The translations under genes were made by a program, and so were the position numbers. A DNA stretch of 10,185 nt from an uncultured Anaerococcus sp. Its GTDB lineage: Bacteria; Bacillota; Clostridia; Tissierellales; Peptoniphilaceae. Below, one piece after another: positions 1 to 5,836 of the stretch; the stretch's first letter is position 1; every line of letters starts with the position of its first letter. The notes beneath the pieces are model-generated. The model was not told where the DNA came from. It ran no database searches and was given only the letters and a program-made list of their open reading frames with translations. The DNA lies in assembly GCF_937934665.1 (NCBI RefSeq), contig NZ_CALGYW010000046.1, positions 1 through 10,185 on the forward strand, written 5' to 3'.

Positions 1-680
1 CCCAGACCCCTTTCGGCTACCCCCTCCGGGCGACCCCTCGCGGGGGATAATGTGTTTGCCTATCGGCAAACTATTAATATGGAGGTGCCCTTGTTTTAGT
101 ATATTATTATCCTAACCTTTTTAAAATCCCAAGCCTCCTAAAAATTGCAATCTAGTCTGACTTGTGTTTTTATTTAAAAATTAGTTCACAGTAGCTATTA
201 TGTTTCTATTTTAAAAAAGCTGTCAGTGCAATTTTCTTTACGGAGTATTAGTATTTTAAAATACAAGGTTTTGTGATTTTTATCTTCTTCGTTTGAGAAT
301 ACAAAACTCATTTAGCAATGTTTGGCGAAGCCAAACGAGCCCTGCAAAATCTGAAACATCGAGATTAATTCTCCCATTTATCGGGCAATGATTTCTAATC
401 AAGGGTTGCGTTAAGAAAATCGCTTGTTTGAGCGTAAGCGAGTTTGCGATTTTTAGAAACCCGACGATTAGAAATCTCTGGAAAGCTACATAATCTTATA
501 CAAGGTAATTCTCTCTACAAAAAAACTTGCCGGAAAGGCAAGCTTCTGATTCCGCACTCCGCATAAGGAGCCGCTCGGGGGTGCAAGGGGGAGCCCGATG
601 AGGGACCCTGCGGAAGGTCCCTTGGGGCTCCCCCTTGGAACGAAGATTCAATAGTAAATAAAATAATAATTTAAAAGATA
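1..680. repeat. Large structured non-coding repeat R1, left end cut off by the window
   Basis: This stretch has no credible gene and matches 6092-6692 in the same orientation. Shared near-identical blocks are 22-85 (two hairpins, the second GTTTGCC/GGCAAAC), 288-343 (hairpin 320-326/330-336), 390-476 (long central hairpin), and 535-660. Helices seen: 141-149/227-235 and 157-161/222-226; 294-299/368-373 closing an arm; 390-400/466-476, 403-407/458-462 and 416-423/446-453 stacked; 587-596/625-634 and 602-607/616-621 at the right end. The right terminus is a motif (ACGAAGATTCAATAGTAAAT, 640-659) that also occurs inverted at the left of R2. After it, a short AT-rich direct repeat (AAAATAATAATTT) occurs twice up to about 694. 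Helix preservation with different bases in R2 is what identifies it. It could be a mobile non-autonomous element, a large ncRNA or both; strand is undecided. Confidence 0.8.
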
Positions 681-773
681 AAATAATAATTTATCTTGGA
701 TAGGAAAATTCAATCTTGTGCCTCCCCTTTTTACGAAGCAGTAATGTAAATGACTGAAATAATTTTGTATCGT

Positions 774-797
774 AAAAACTTGGCTTACCAAGTTTTT
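774..797. terminator. Bidirectional rho-independent terminator
   Basis: A perfect 10-bp inverted repeat (AAAAACTTGG / CCAAGTTTTT) encloses the loop CTTA. The A-run on one side and T-run on the other make it a terminator in both directions. It lies in spacer right of repeat R1 and would insulate the repeat from the minus-strand genes. Confidence 0.65.
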
Positions 798-890
798 GCT
801 ACCATTAATCTCGAATTAAACCCTTCAATATTTTACTTTATTTTTACAATTTTCTATCTTGTATCTAACAATAATTAGTTATTATAAAGA

Positions 891-944
891 TGAAAAACAG
901 ACAGCTATCAATGACGTACTCTTCCTTAACACACCTGTTTTTCA
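891..944. repeat. Inverted repeat, 10-bp arms
   Basis: TGAAAAACAG (891-900) is perfectly complementary to CTGTTTTTCA (935-944) with 34 bases between them. It lies in gene-free spacer. It could be part of a small plus-strand RNA ending at the terminator 1004-1032, or a binding site. No function can be assigned. Confidence 0.35.
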
Positions 945-1003
945 CTACAAAAACTTACCCTCAATTTTTGTTTGCTAATATTTTTGATAGAATCAAAAAG
1001 CAA

Positions 1004-1032
1004 AAAGTCCACCTTTCCCTGGGTGGATTTTT
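1004..1032. terminator. Terminator downstream of the 72-aa membrane protein
   Basis: The arms GTCCACC and GGTGGAT enclose a short pyrimidine-rich loop, with an A-run on the left and TTTTTT on the right, so the hairpin can stop transcription from either side. It sits four bases past the stop codon of the minus-strand gene 1036-1254 and probably terminates it. Confidence 0.7.
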
Positions 1033-1035
1033 TGT

Positions 1036-1254
1036 TTAAGAGCTTTTATAGGTTTTCCATTCTATGTATAAAAAAGTTAAGTCCATTATTATCATTACGA
1101 TTCCTATACCAAATCCAAGTGGGTTGAATTCTTTTATTAGGCCTCCTATATTTCTTTCTAGCGATTGGTAGATGATAAGTCCAGCTAGGATGATTTGGAG
1201 AATATAAAATATCACTTTCTTTTTAAAAGCCTTTTCCTTATCTCTTTTTCCCAT
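1036..1254 (-). CDS. Small two-helix membrane protein, function unknown
   Basis: The 72-residue product starts with a very basic cytoplasmic segment (residues 1-13, rich in Lys/Arg). Two hydrophobic stretches at about 14-30 and 47-65 are joined by a short loop. I do not recognise the family. A clear Shine-Dalgarno (AAAGGAG, 1261-1267 on the plus map) supports the start. A perfect extended -10 (TG-G-TATAAT) lies upstream and a terminator follows directly, so it looks like a real monocistronic gene despite its size. The positive N-terminus predicts that both termini face the cytoplasm. Confidence 0.7.
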   Translation of the reverse strand: MGKRDKEKAFKKKVIFYILQIILAGLIIYQSLERNIGGLIKEFNPLGFGIGIVMIIMDLTFLYIEWKTYKSS

Positions 1255-1281
1255 AGAAAGCTCCTTTCACTTTTTTACATT

Positions 1282-1290
1282 ATTATACCA
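1282..1290 (-). promoter_or_regulatory. Extended -10 promoter for the 72-aa membrane protein
   Basis: On the minus strand the sequence reads TGGTATAAT, a perfect extended -10 (TGnTATAAT) 27 bases upstream of the start codon. The -35 region is poor (a T-run at about 17 bp), as expected for an extended -10 promoter. It lies just past the terminator of the upstream gene, which fits separate transcription. Confidence 0.55.
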
Positions 1291-1306
1291 CATTGTTTAG
1301 GATAAA

Positions 1307-1331
1307 AAAAGATGGGCCTTGCCCATCTTTT
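1307..1331 (-). terminator. Terminator of the DUF2089-DUF4097 operon
   Basis: A perfect 11-bp stem (AAAAGATGGGC / GCCCATCTTTT) has the three-base loop CTT, starts two bases after the stop codon of the DUF4097-type gene, and is followed on the minus strand by a T-run. It is nearly symmetric, so it may also work on the plus strand. Confidence 0.8.
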
Positions 1332-1333
1332 AC

Positions 1334-2386
1334 TTATCTTAAGGATACTTTTCCGTAACGAGTTTTTGCTTTTATGCTTAGTTTTGCCTCATCTGTGGAT
1401 GTTGATAAATCATATCCTTCGTCGGTTTTTATTTTGTTTTGGTATTTTTCTGTCACATTTACTGCAGGGCTTTCTACAAAGGCCTTGATGTTGCCGGCAT
1501 AGTCTGCTGTATCTACTACTATTGTGCCGCTAACAGTTTCTAGGTCTATGTCTGTTATTTCTTTGATGTTATACATTCTGATAGAACCTGATCTTGAGTT
1601 TGCATGGATTCTATCACTTTCTAGGCCGTCTACCCTGATATTTCCTGATATGTTGTCTACTTCTACCATGTCTCCCTTGATGCCAGCTAGGTAGATTGCT
1701 CCTGATACATTGTCTATGCTAAGAGCACCGTCAATGTTTTTGATGTCAATTTTTCCATTTACATTGTCTATATCGATGTCAGACTTGCTGTTTATTACGA
1801 TAATTTTACCATTTACAGAGTCTATATTTAACTTATCAAAGTCAGTATCTGCTACTTCTACTCTGGCGTTTACTGTATCGATATTTAGATTTTTATAGAA
1901 ATCTTTGCCTACTTGGATTCTTAATTTTACGCTTGCGCCAAAATTTTTATAGGCATCATTCTCTTCTATATTTAAAACATTATCTCTAATTTCAACATTT
2001 ATATAGTCTTCAAGGTTGCTCTTTTTGGCAAACACATCAGAAGATATTATTATGCCTGATTCTGTTGAATTCTCTACGAAAATCTCACCATTTACCAGGT
2101 CAATATTTATCTCATCGATCTCATCATCTACCCTTACATCCTTGTGGCTATTTACTTCGCCTTTGAGGTTGAAATTATTGATATCAAAAGCTTGATCAAG
2201 GTCTATGGCAGAAATGGCCTCGGTTGCCTTTTTTATTATTGAATCTACTGTAGATGTAACTTTGCCTGCAAAATCATTGTCTCTTGATTTTTTATCTCCG
2301 ATTGCAGCTAATAGGTCGCTTGCCTCTTCGACTGTGATTTTACCTTCCTTGAGCATGTTTAAGATTAGTTGTTTTTCTTCAGTCAT
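1334..2386 (-). CDS. DUF4097-family repeat protein with N-terminal YvlB-like helical domain
   Basis: The 350-residue product has a short helical N-terminal domain (about 4-31, pattern ILNML-EGKIT-EEA-LL) like the N-terminus of Bacillus YvlB-type proteins. An amphipathic linker follows (35-70), then a long beta-rich region. Residues 168-291 hold seven degenerate repeats about 18-20 residues apart, built around I-D-N-V-N-G-K-I-x-I (starts near 168, 187, 205, 223, 242, 261, 281), typical of the DUF4097 beta-solenoid. No signal peptide is visible, so it is probably cytoplasmic or membrane-associated. It overlaps the upstream regulator by 8 bases and has its own Shine-Dalgarno (AGAGGAGA, 2393-2400), so the two are co-transcribed and probably translationally coupled. 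Biochemical role is unknown; related operons are linked to envelope stress. Confidence 0.8.
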   Translation of the reverse strand: MTEEKQLILNMLKEGKITVEEASDLLAAIGDKKSRDNDFAGKVTSTVDSIIKKATEAISAIDLDQAFDINNFNLKGEVNSHKDVRVDDEIDEINIDLVNGEIFVENSTESGIIISSDVFAKKSNLEDYINVEIRDNVLNIEENDAYKNFGASVKLRIQVGKDFYKNLNIDTVNARVEVADTDFDKLNIDSVNGKIIVINSKSDIDIDNVNGKIDIKNIDGALSIDNVSGAIYLAGIKGDMVEVDNISGNIRVDGLESDRIHANSRSGSIRMYNIKEITDIDLETVSGTIVVDTADYAGNIKAFVESPAVNVTEKYQNKIKTDEGYDLSTSTDEAKLSIKAKTRYGKVSLR

Positions 2387-2735
2387 TGTTTATCTCCTCT
2401 AGTAATTCTTTGGCTTTTTCTGATGTGATTTCTCCATTATCTAGCATATTTAGGATGTCTAGTCTATGAGATTTTTTATCAACCTTGCCACCAAGTTTTG
2501 CTACTATCTTATCAATTCTATTTCTAACTGTAGGGTAAGAAATACCTATTTCTTCACCAACGTCTTTTATTGATCCTCTTTTTTGAAGGAATAACTCTAT
2601 AAATTCTTTATCTTCCTTGTCTAATCTTGAGAATGAGTCAATTTCAAATTCTCCGTGTACTTCTGTATAACAATTATTGCATCTATATGAAGTGATTACC
2701 ATTTGGTCACCACAGTTTGGACATTTATTTATCAT
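2379..2735 (-). CDS. DUF2089-type zinc-ribbon/HTH regulator
   Basis: The 118-residue protein opens with a zinc ribbon (Cys5, Cys8, Cys19, Cys22). A helix-turn-helix follows at about 54-82, with the GEEIGISYPTVRNRID pattern of sigma-70 region-4-like domains. The C-terminal helical motif (92-115) closely matches the N-terminus of the next gene's product. This order is that of the DUF2089 family, whose members are predicted transcription factors. A strong Shine-Dalgarno (AGGGAGG, 2742-2748) supports the start. It is first in a two-gene operon and overlaps the DUF4097 gene by 8 bases, so the likely partner or target is that protein. A palindrome next to the -35 box could be its own operator, but this is inferred. 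Confidence 0.85.
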   Translation of the reverse strand: MINKCPNCGDQMVITSYRCNNCYTEVHGEFEIDSFSRLDKEDKEFIELFLQKRGSIKDVGEEIGISYPTVRNRIDKIVAKLGGKVDKKSHRLDILNMLDNGEITSEKAKELLEEINND

Positions 2736-2756
2736 AAGAACCTCCCTTTTGTCTAA

Positions 2757-2785
2757 ATTATACTAGAGCTTTTGATTTTTGTAAA
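2757..2785 (-). promoter_or_regulatory. Sigma-A-type promoter of the DUF2089-DUF4097 operon
   Basis: On the minus strand TTTACA (2780-2785) is followed, after a 17-base spacer, by a consensus TATAAT (2757-2762), 21 bases before the start codon. Hexamers and spacing are near ideal, so this is probably a strong housekeeping promoter unless repressed. Confidence 0.75.
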
Positions 2786-2788
2786 GTC

Positions 2789-2801
2789 AATATTCAATAT
2801 T
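2789..2801. promoter_or_regulatory. Palindrome abutting the -35 box, possible operator
   Basis: AATATT-C-AATATT is a perfect 6-bp inverted repeat around one base, three bases upstream of the -35 hexamer of the DUF2089 promoter. Its position suits a regulator, possibly the DUF2089 protein itself. AT-rich palindromes arise easily by chance in this background. Confidence 0.3.
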
Positions 2802-2857
2802 TTAAGTTTTTATTTTAAATGTTTTAATATATGAAGTTTACTTTTAAAATAGGCAAA

Positions 2858-2882
2858 GAAAAAGACCAGCATAGCTGATCTT
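2858..2882 (-). terminator. Terminator of the glycosyltransferase operon
   Basis: On the minus strand a 9-bp stem (AAGATCAGC / GCTGGTCTT, one G-U pair) with a TAT loop is followed by TTTTTCTTT. It overlaps the stop codon of the membrane-protein gene by two bases. The wobble forms only in minus-strand RNA (A-C on the other strand), so it acts on this operon. Confidence 0.75.
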
Positions 2883-3573
2883 ATAAAAAATCTTTGTCCC
2901 AGTAGGATTTAAGGCTCCTTGATAACCAGATTATAGTATTTATCAAAAAGCCTGTTCCAAGTACCATTTGAACCATATAGACCATTACATATAGATCCTT
3001 GTTTGTGTTGTATTTTTGAATAAGTCCTGCAAGGGTAAGGATTACAAAAAATCCAACCATCCACTTTAGGCTCATTTTTATATTTTCCCTTAGATCTAGG
3101 TAGGCCCATCTTTTGTGCTTGTACTTTTTGTTAAAGTTATCGCGGCGAATCTTGTATTCTTCGCGTAGGCTTGGGTCAGCGTTTTTAATGTAACCTGCAT
3201 AGTAGTGGTCCATATCAGCTACCTTATTTGTGTATTTTTTAAGCTTAGCCGCTTCATCTTCACTAAAGTCTCTAAGCAAAATCTCCTTGGTAATAGCAGC
3301 CTTTGAATCGTAGGATATTCTTTTATCTCTTAGGGTTTTAAGAGCTTCTATATCCCTTGCTTGATCAATTAGCATAAGAGTTTTAGCTTCGTAGGCTTTC
3401 TTTCCCTTTAAATATATTAGGATTATAGCAAGGCTTATGCCTATTACTCCAAATTGAGAAATAATCATGGCAGTATTTCCGTTTATATCCATACTTATCA
3501 AAAAGTAATTTACCAAAAGGGGTGGGAAAATAAAGAGGGCAAGGAGCCCTATTAACTTAATAACCGATCTCAT
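2881..3573 (-). CDS. Membrane protein with four predicted helices and a charged middle domain, unknown function
   Basis: The 230-residue product has hydrophobic segments at about 5-25 and 34-55. A strongly charged helical middle follows (58-167, rich in Lys, Arg, Asp, Glu), then two more hydrophobic segments at about 168-186 and 195-217. I do not recognise the family and see no catalytic motif. It overlaps the end of the upstream glycosyltransferase by 17 bases, and its ribosome site (AAAGGA) lies inside that gene. It is therefore the last gene of the operon, with the terminator directly at its end. The context suggests a role near membrane glycolipid synthesis, such as a partner or scaffold for the transferases, but this is guilt by association only. 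Confidence 0.75.
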   Translation of the reverse strand: MRSVIKLIGLLALFIFPPLLVNYFLISMDINGNTAMIISQFGVIGISLAIILIYLKGKKAYEAKTLMLIDQARDIEALKTLRDKRISYDSKAAITKEILLRDFSEDEAAKLKKYTNKVADMDHYYAGYIKNADPSLREEYKIRRDNFNKKYKHKRWAYLDLRENIKMSLKWMVGFFVILTLAGLIQKYNTNKDLYVMVYMVQMVLGTGFLINTIIWLSRSLKSYWDKDFL

Positions 3574-4570
3574 TTTTCATAGTCCTTTCGTAAAGCTTAA
3601 CTAGCCTTGCTCCAGTTTTTTCAATAGACTTATCTTTTGCTCTTTGGTAGGCTATTTCAGATAAGTCTCCTAACCTTCCTTCTAAGATACCCTTGATTTT
3701 TTCTTCAAAATCATAAATATTCTTTCCCTTATAGATGTTTTCCCCATCGACAAAACCGTCTTCAAAAATTTCTATATCTCTTATTAGGATTTTAGCCTTG
3801 GTAGCTAAAGCCTCTAGAAGGACTATGCCTTCGGTTTCTTCATGGGTCAAAAATGCATAAAGGTCGCATCCCCCGTAGGCTTCTCTTAGGTCTTCGCTAT
3901 TTACATAGCCCGGTGTGTGAAAGTTTTTCGGCACATCTTCGAGTTCTTTTTTTATATCGGGACTCATTAGGGCCCTATCGAGTTTGCCAAACCATACAAA
4001 TTCGTATTGAGGCATTTTCTTAGCAAGTCTAAGAAAATCATCAATCCCCTTTCTCTTTATGGGTAAACCTACAGAAATAATCGACTTTTTTTCCGGATCT
4101 AGGCCGTATTTTTTATAGAAATTTGCCCTATCAGTTGGCTTTTTTTGCCAAAAATCAAGGTCTATCCCATTTGAGACTACCTCTATAGGCCTGTTTAAAT
4201 TATAACTTTCTAGAATATTTTTTGAATATTGTGTTGGGGTTAGGATTAAATCGCCCTTTTTATAGGCATGGATTAGCCACTTTTTAAATAGGGGTGCAAT
4301 TTGGTTAGAAAAAATAAAGGAATTTTTAAAATCTTCCATAGTTGAGTGGCCATGGTAGATAACTTTTTTGCCCATCTTCTTTGCCTTAGTCGCAAAATGA
4401 ACTGCTCCTGGCAGGGTAGTATTGATATGAACTAGGTCAAAATCTTCCTTCTCATCTAGGGTAAAATTACAACCTGCAAGGCTAAGAGCCTTTATTTGGT
4501 GGTCGATAGCCTTACCCACTCCTGATTCTTTCACAGTCTCATAGTCTTTTGAATATATTAATACTTTCAT
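3557..4570 (-). CDS. GT4-type glycosyltransferase, LafB/CpoA-like (second glycolipid sugar transferase)
   Basis: The 337-residue product has the GT-B two-domain layout. The N-terminal Rossmann strand MKVLIYS is followed by SGVGKAIDHQIKAL (16-29), a pattern I associate with LafB/CpoA-type enzymes that add the second sugar to glucosyl-diacylglycerol. HGHS lies at 73-76, the C-domain nucleotide-binding VGLPIKRKG at 167-175, and the EX7E pair is Glu245 and Glu253. I chose Met at 4568-4570. A longer reading back to 4663 adds 31 residues that do not fit the family and overlap the upstream gene far more, whereas GAGG (4580-4583) sits 9 bases before the chosen start. It overlaps the upstream transferase by 32 bases, implying coupled expression. 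The exact sugar and acceptor are inferred. Confidence 0.8.
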   Translation of the reverse strand: MKVLIYSKDYETVKESGVGKAIDHQIKALSLAGCNFTLDEKEDFDLVHINTTLPGAVHFATKAKKMGKKVIYHGHSTMEDFKNSFIFSNQIAPLFKKWLIHAYKKGDLILTPTQYSKNILESYNLNRPIEVVSNGIDLDFWQKKPTDRANFYKKYGLDPEKKSIISVGLPIKRKGIDDFLRLAKKMPQYEFVWFGKLDRALMSPDIKKELEDVPKNFHTPGYVNSEDLREAYGGCDLYAFLTHEETEGIVLLEALATKAKILIRDIEIFEDGFVDGENIYKGKNIYDFEEKIKGILEGRLGDLSEIAYQRAKDKSIEKTGARLVKLYERTMKNEIGY

Positions 4571-5702
4571 ATTCATATTCCTCGATTGCTTTTTCGTATG
4601 AAGCCAGGCACTTAGCACCAAAACCATCCACAGAGAAGTTTTCCCTGGCATAGTTTCTGGCATTTATTTCTAAAAGTTCTTTAAATTCTAAATCAGCAAA
4701 GACCCTTTCTACAAAGTTTTCAAATTCCTTAAAGTCCCTATACTTAAATCCATTGAATCCGTTTTTTATCACCCCATCAAGGACAGCATCATCTCTACAT
4801 AGGGCAATAGTCCCATTAGCAAGGGCCTCGTAATAGGTTAGGCCTTGGGTTTCTGAAGTCGAAGCTGTCACAAAAATATCTGCAGCCTGGTAGTAGCGGT
4901 TTACAGACTTTGAGTCAACCATGCCTGTAAAAACAACTTTTTTAGAAATTTCCTCTGCATCTTCCTTAAGAGTTGCAAGGTAGGGTCCCCCACCAACTAT
5001 GTAAAGTTTGATATCCATATTTTTTAGTCTGTCATAATAAAACATTATTTCTTGGATATTTTTCTCCGCACCAAGCCTTCCTAGATAAAGTAGAACTTTC
5101 TCATCCTCAGCTATTCCCAAAGATTTTCTCAAAAGAGCCTTATCATTCATTTCTGGAATGTGGATACCAGTCGGGATTATATCAATCATATAAGGGTCTA
5201 TCCCATAGCTTGTTAAAAGCCTTTCGGTCTTAGAAGTTGGGACAATAATCCTATCACAAAAACTTGCCAGGGTCTTGCTTGCCACAGAAACAAGTTTTTT
5301 TCCCGCCTGCTTAGAAGGGATAAAGTAGTGGGTGTAGTCCTCATAGACTGTGTGGTAGGTATGAACAAGGGGTATTTCCTGATCGCTTGCAATCCTTTTT
5401 GCCATAATAAAAGTAGAAAATTCGCACTGAGAATGAACTACATCCGGCTCCCAATCCTTAATTTCCTTTAAATGGCTCTTGGCAAGGAGGTTAGAAATCC
5501 TAGCCTGGGGATAAATTTTTTCTGCAGATAAGGATCCAACATAATAAACCTTGCCATCCCTATATGACTTAGTCGTATTAGAAAGAGTAAGGACCCTTAC
5601 TTCATGGCCCCTTCCTTCAAGATATTCTATTAAATTCATAACCGAACGCACCACCCCATTAACAACAGGATAGTACCAGTCGCTAGTAATTAAAATTCTC
5701 AT
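4539..5702 (-). CDS. GT4-type glycosyltransferase, probable diacylglycerol glucosyltransferase
   Basis: The 387-residue product is a full-length GT-B glycosyltransferase. It opens with MRILITSDWYYPVVNGV, the start typical of bacterial 1,2-diacylglycerol 3-glucosyltransferases. HTYHT lies at 114-118, the donor-binding GRLGAEKN at 208-215, GGGP at 237-240, and the EX7E pair is Glu284 and Glu292 in SETQGLTYYEAL. No membrane span is visible; such enzymes bind the inner leaflet peripherally. Paired with the next transferase, it would make mono- and then di-glycosyl diacylglycerol, the usual membrane glycolipid and lipoteichoic-acid anchor route in Firmicutes. It is the first gene of a three-gene operon. 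GAGG sits seven bases upstream of the start. Mannose or galactose as donor cannot be excluded. Confidence 0.8.
   Translation of the reverse strand: MRILITSDWYYPVVNGVVRSVMNLIEYLEGRGHEVRVLTLSNTTKSYRDGKVYYVGSLSAEKIYPQARISNLLAKSHLKEIKDWEPDVVHSQCEFSTFIMAKRIASDQEIPLVHTYHTVYEDYTHYFIPSKQAGKKLVSVASKTLASFCDRIIVPTSKTERLLTSYGIDPYMIDIIPTGIHIPEMNDKALLRKSLGIAEDEKVLLYLGRLGAEKNIQEIMFYYDRLKNMDIKLYIVGGGPYLATLKEDAEEISKKVVFTGMVDSKSVNRYYQAADIFVTASTSETQGLTYYEALANGTIALCRDDAVLDGVIKNGFNGFKYRDFKEFENFVERVFADLEFKELLEINARNYARENFSVDGFGAKCLASYEKAIEEYEYESINIFKRL
4580..4583 (-). promoter_or_regulatory. Ribosome-binding site that sets the start of the second glycosyltransferase
   Basis: GAGG on the minus strand lies 9 bases before the ATG at 4568-4570 and 3 bases before an alternative ATG two codons upstream. 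The spacing favours the downstream ATG and argues against the longer reading starting at 4663. The site lies inside the coding end of the preceding gene. Confidence 0.6.
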
Positions 5703-5730
5703 AAAACCTCGCTATTAACTCGTTATTAAT

Positions 5731-5760
5731 ATAATACTATTATTGAAGGGAATTTTACAA
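5731..5760 (-). promoter_or_regulatory. Probable promoter of the glycosyltransferase operon
   Basis: On the minus strand TTGTAA (5755-5760), an 18-base spacer and TATTAT (5731-5736) lie 28 bases before the start codon. Both hexamers are imperfect and the region is very AT-rich, so the exact placement is tentative. It is the only well-spaced pair I found before the first gene. Confidence 0.45.
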
Positions 5761-5836
5761 TCAAATTCATATTTACCATAATGATTATTAAGTTATTTGT
5801 TGAATTTTCATAGAATTATTTTATTTACCATTTAAT

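Noticed and set aside
1..680. Group I or group II intron, IStron or CRISPR array as explanation of the repeat
   Set aside because: I see no group II domain V-like sequence, no group I core motifs, no intron-encoded protein, and no regularly spaced short repeats. A remnant of an unusual type cannot be fully excluded without a covariance search.
1710..2402. Plus-strand frames 1710-1898 and 2205-2402
   Set aside because: They are antisense to the repeat-rich DUF4097 gene, where codon bias leaves long open frames; no initiation signals.
2909..3109. Second minus-strand frame inside the four-helix membrane protein gene
   Set aside because: The product has no recognisable domain and lies fully within the longer gene with better start and stop context.
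4571..4663. N-terminal extension of the second glycosyltransferase to 368 residues
   Set aside because: The extra 31 residues do not resemble a glycosyltransferase start and would overlap the upstream gene by 125 bases. A ribosome site fits the Met at 4570 instead.
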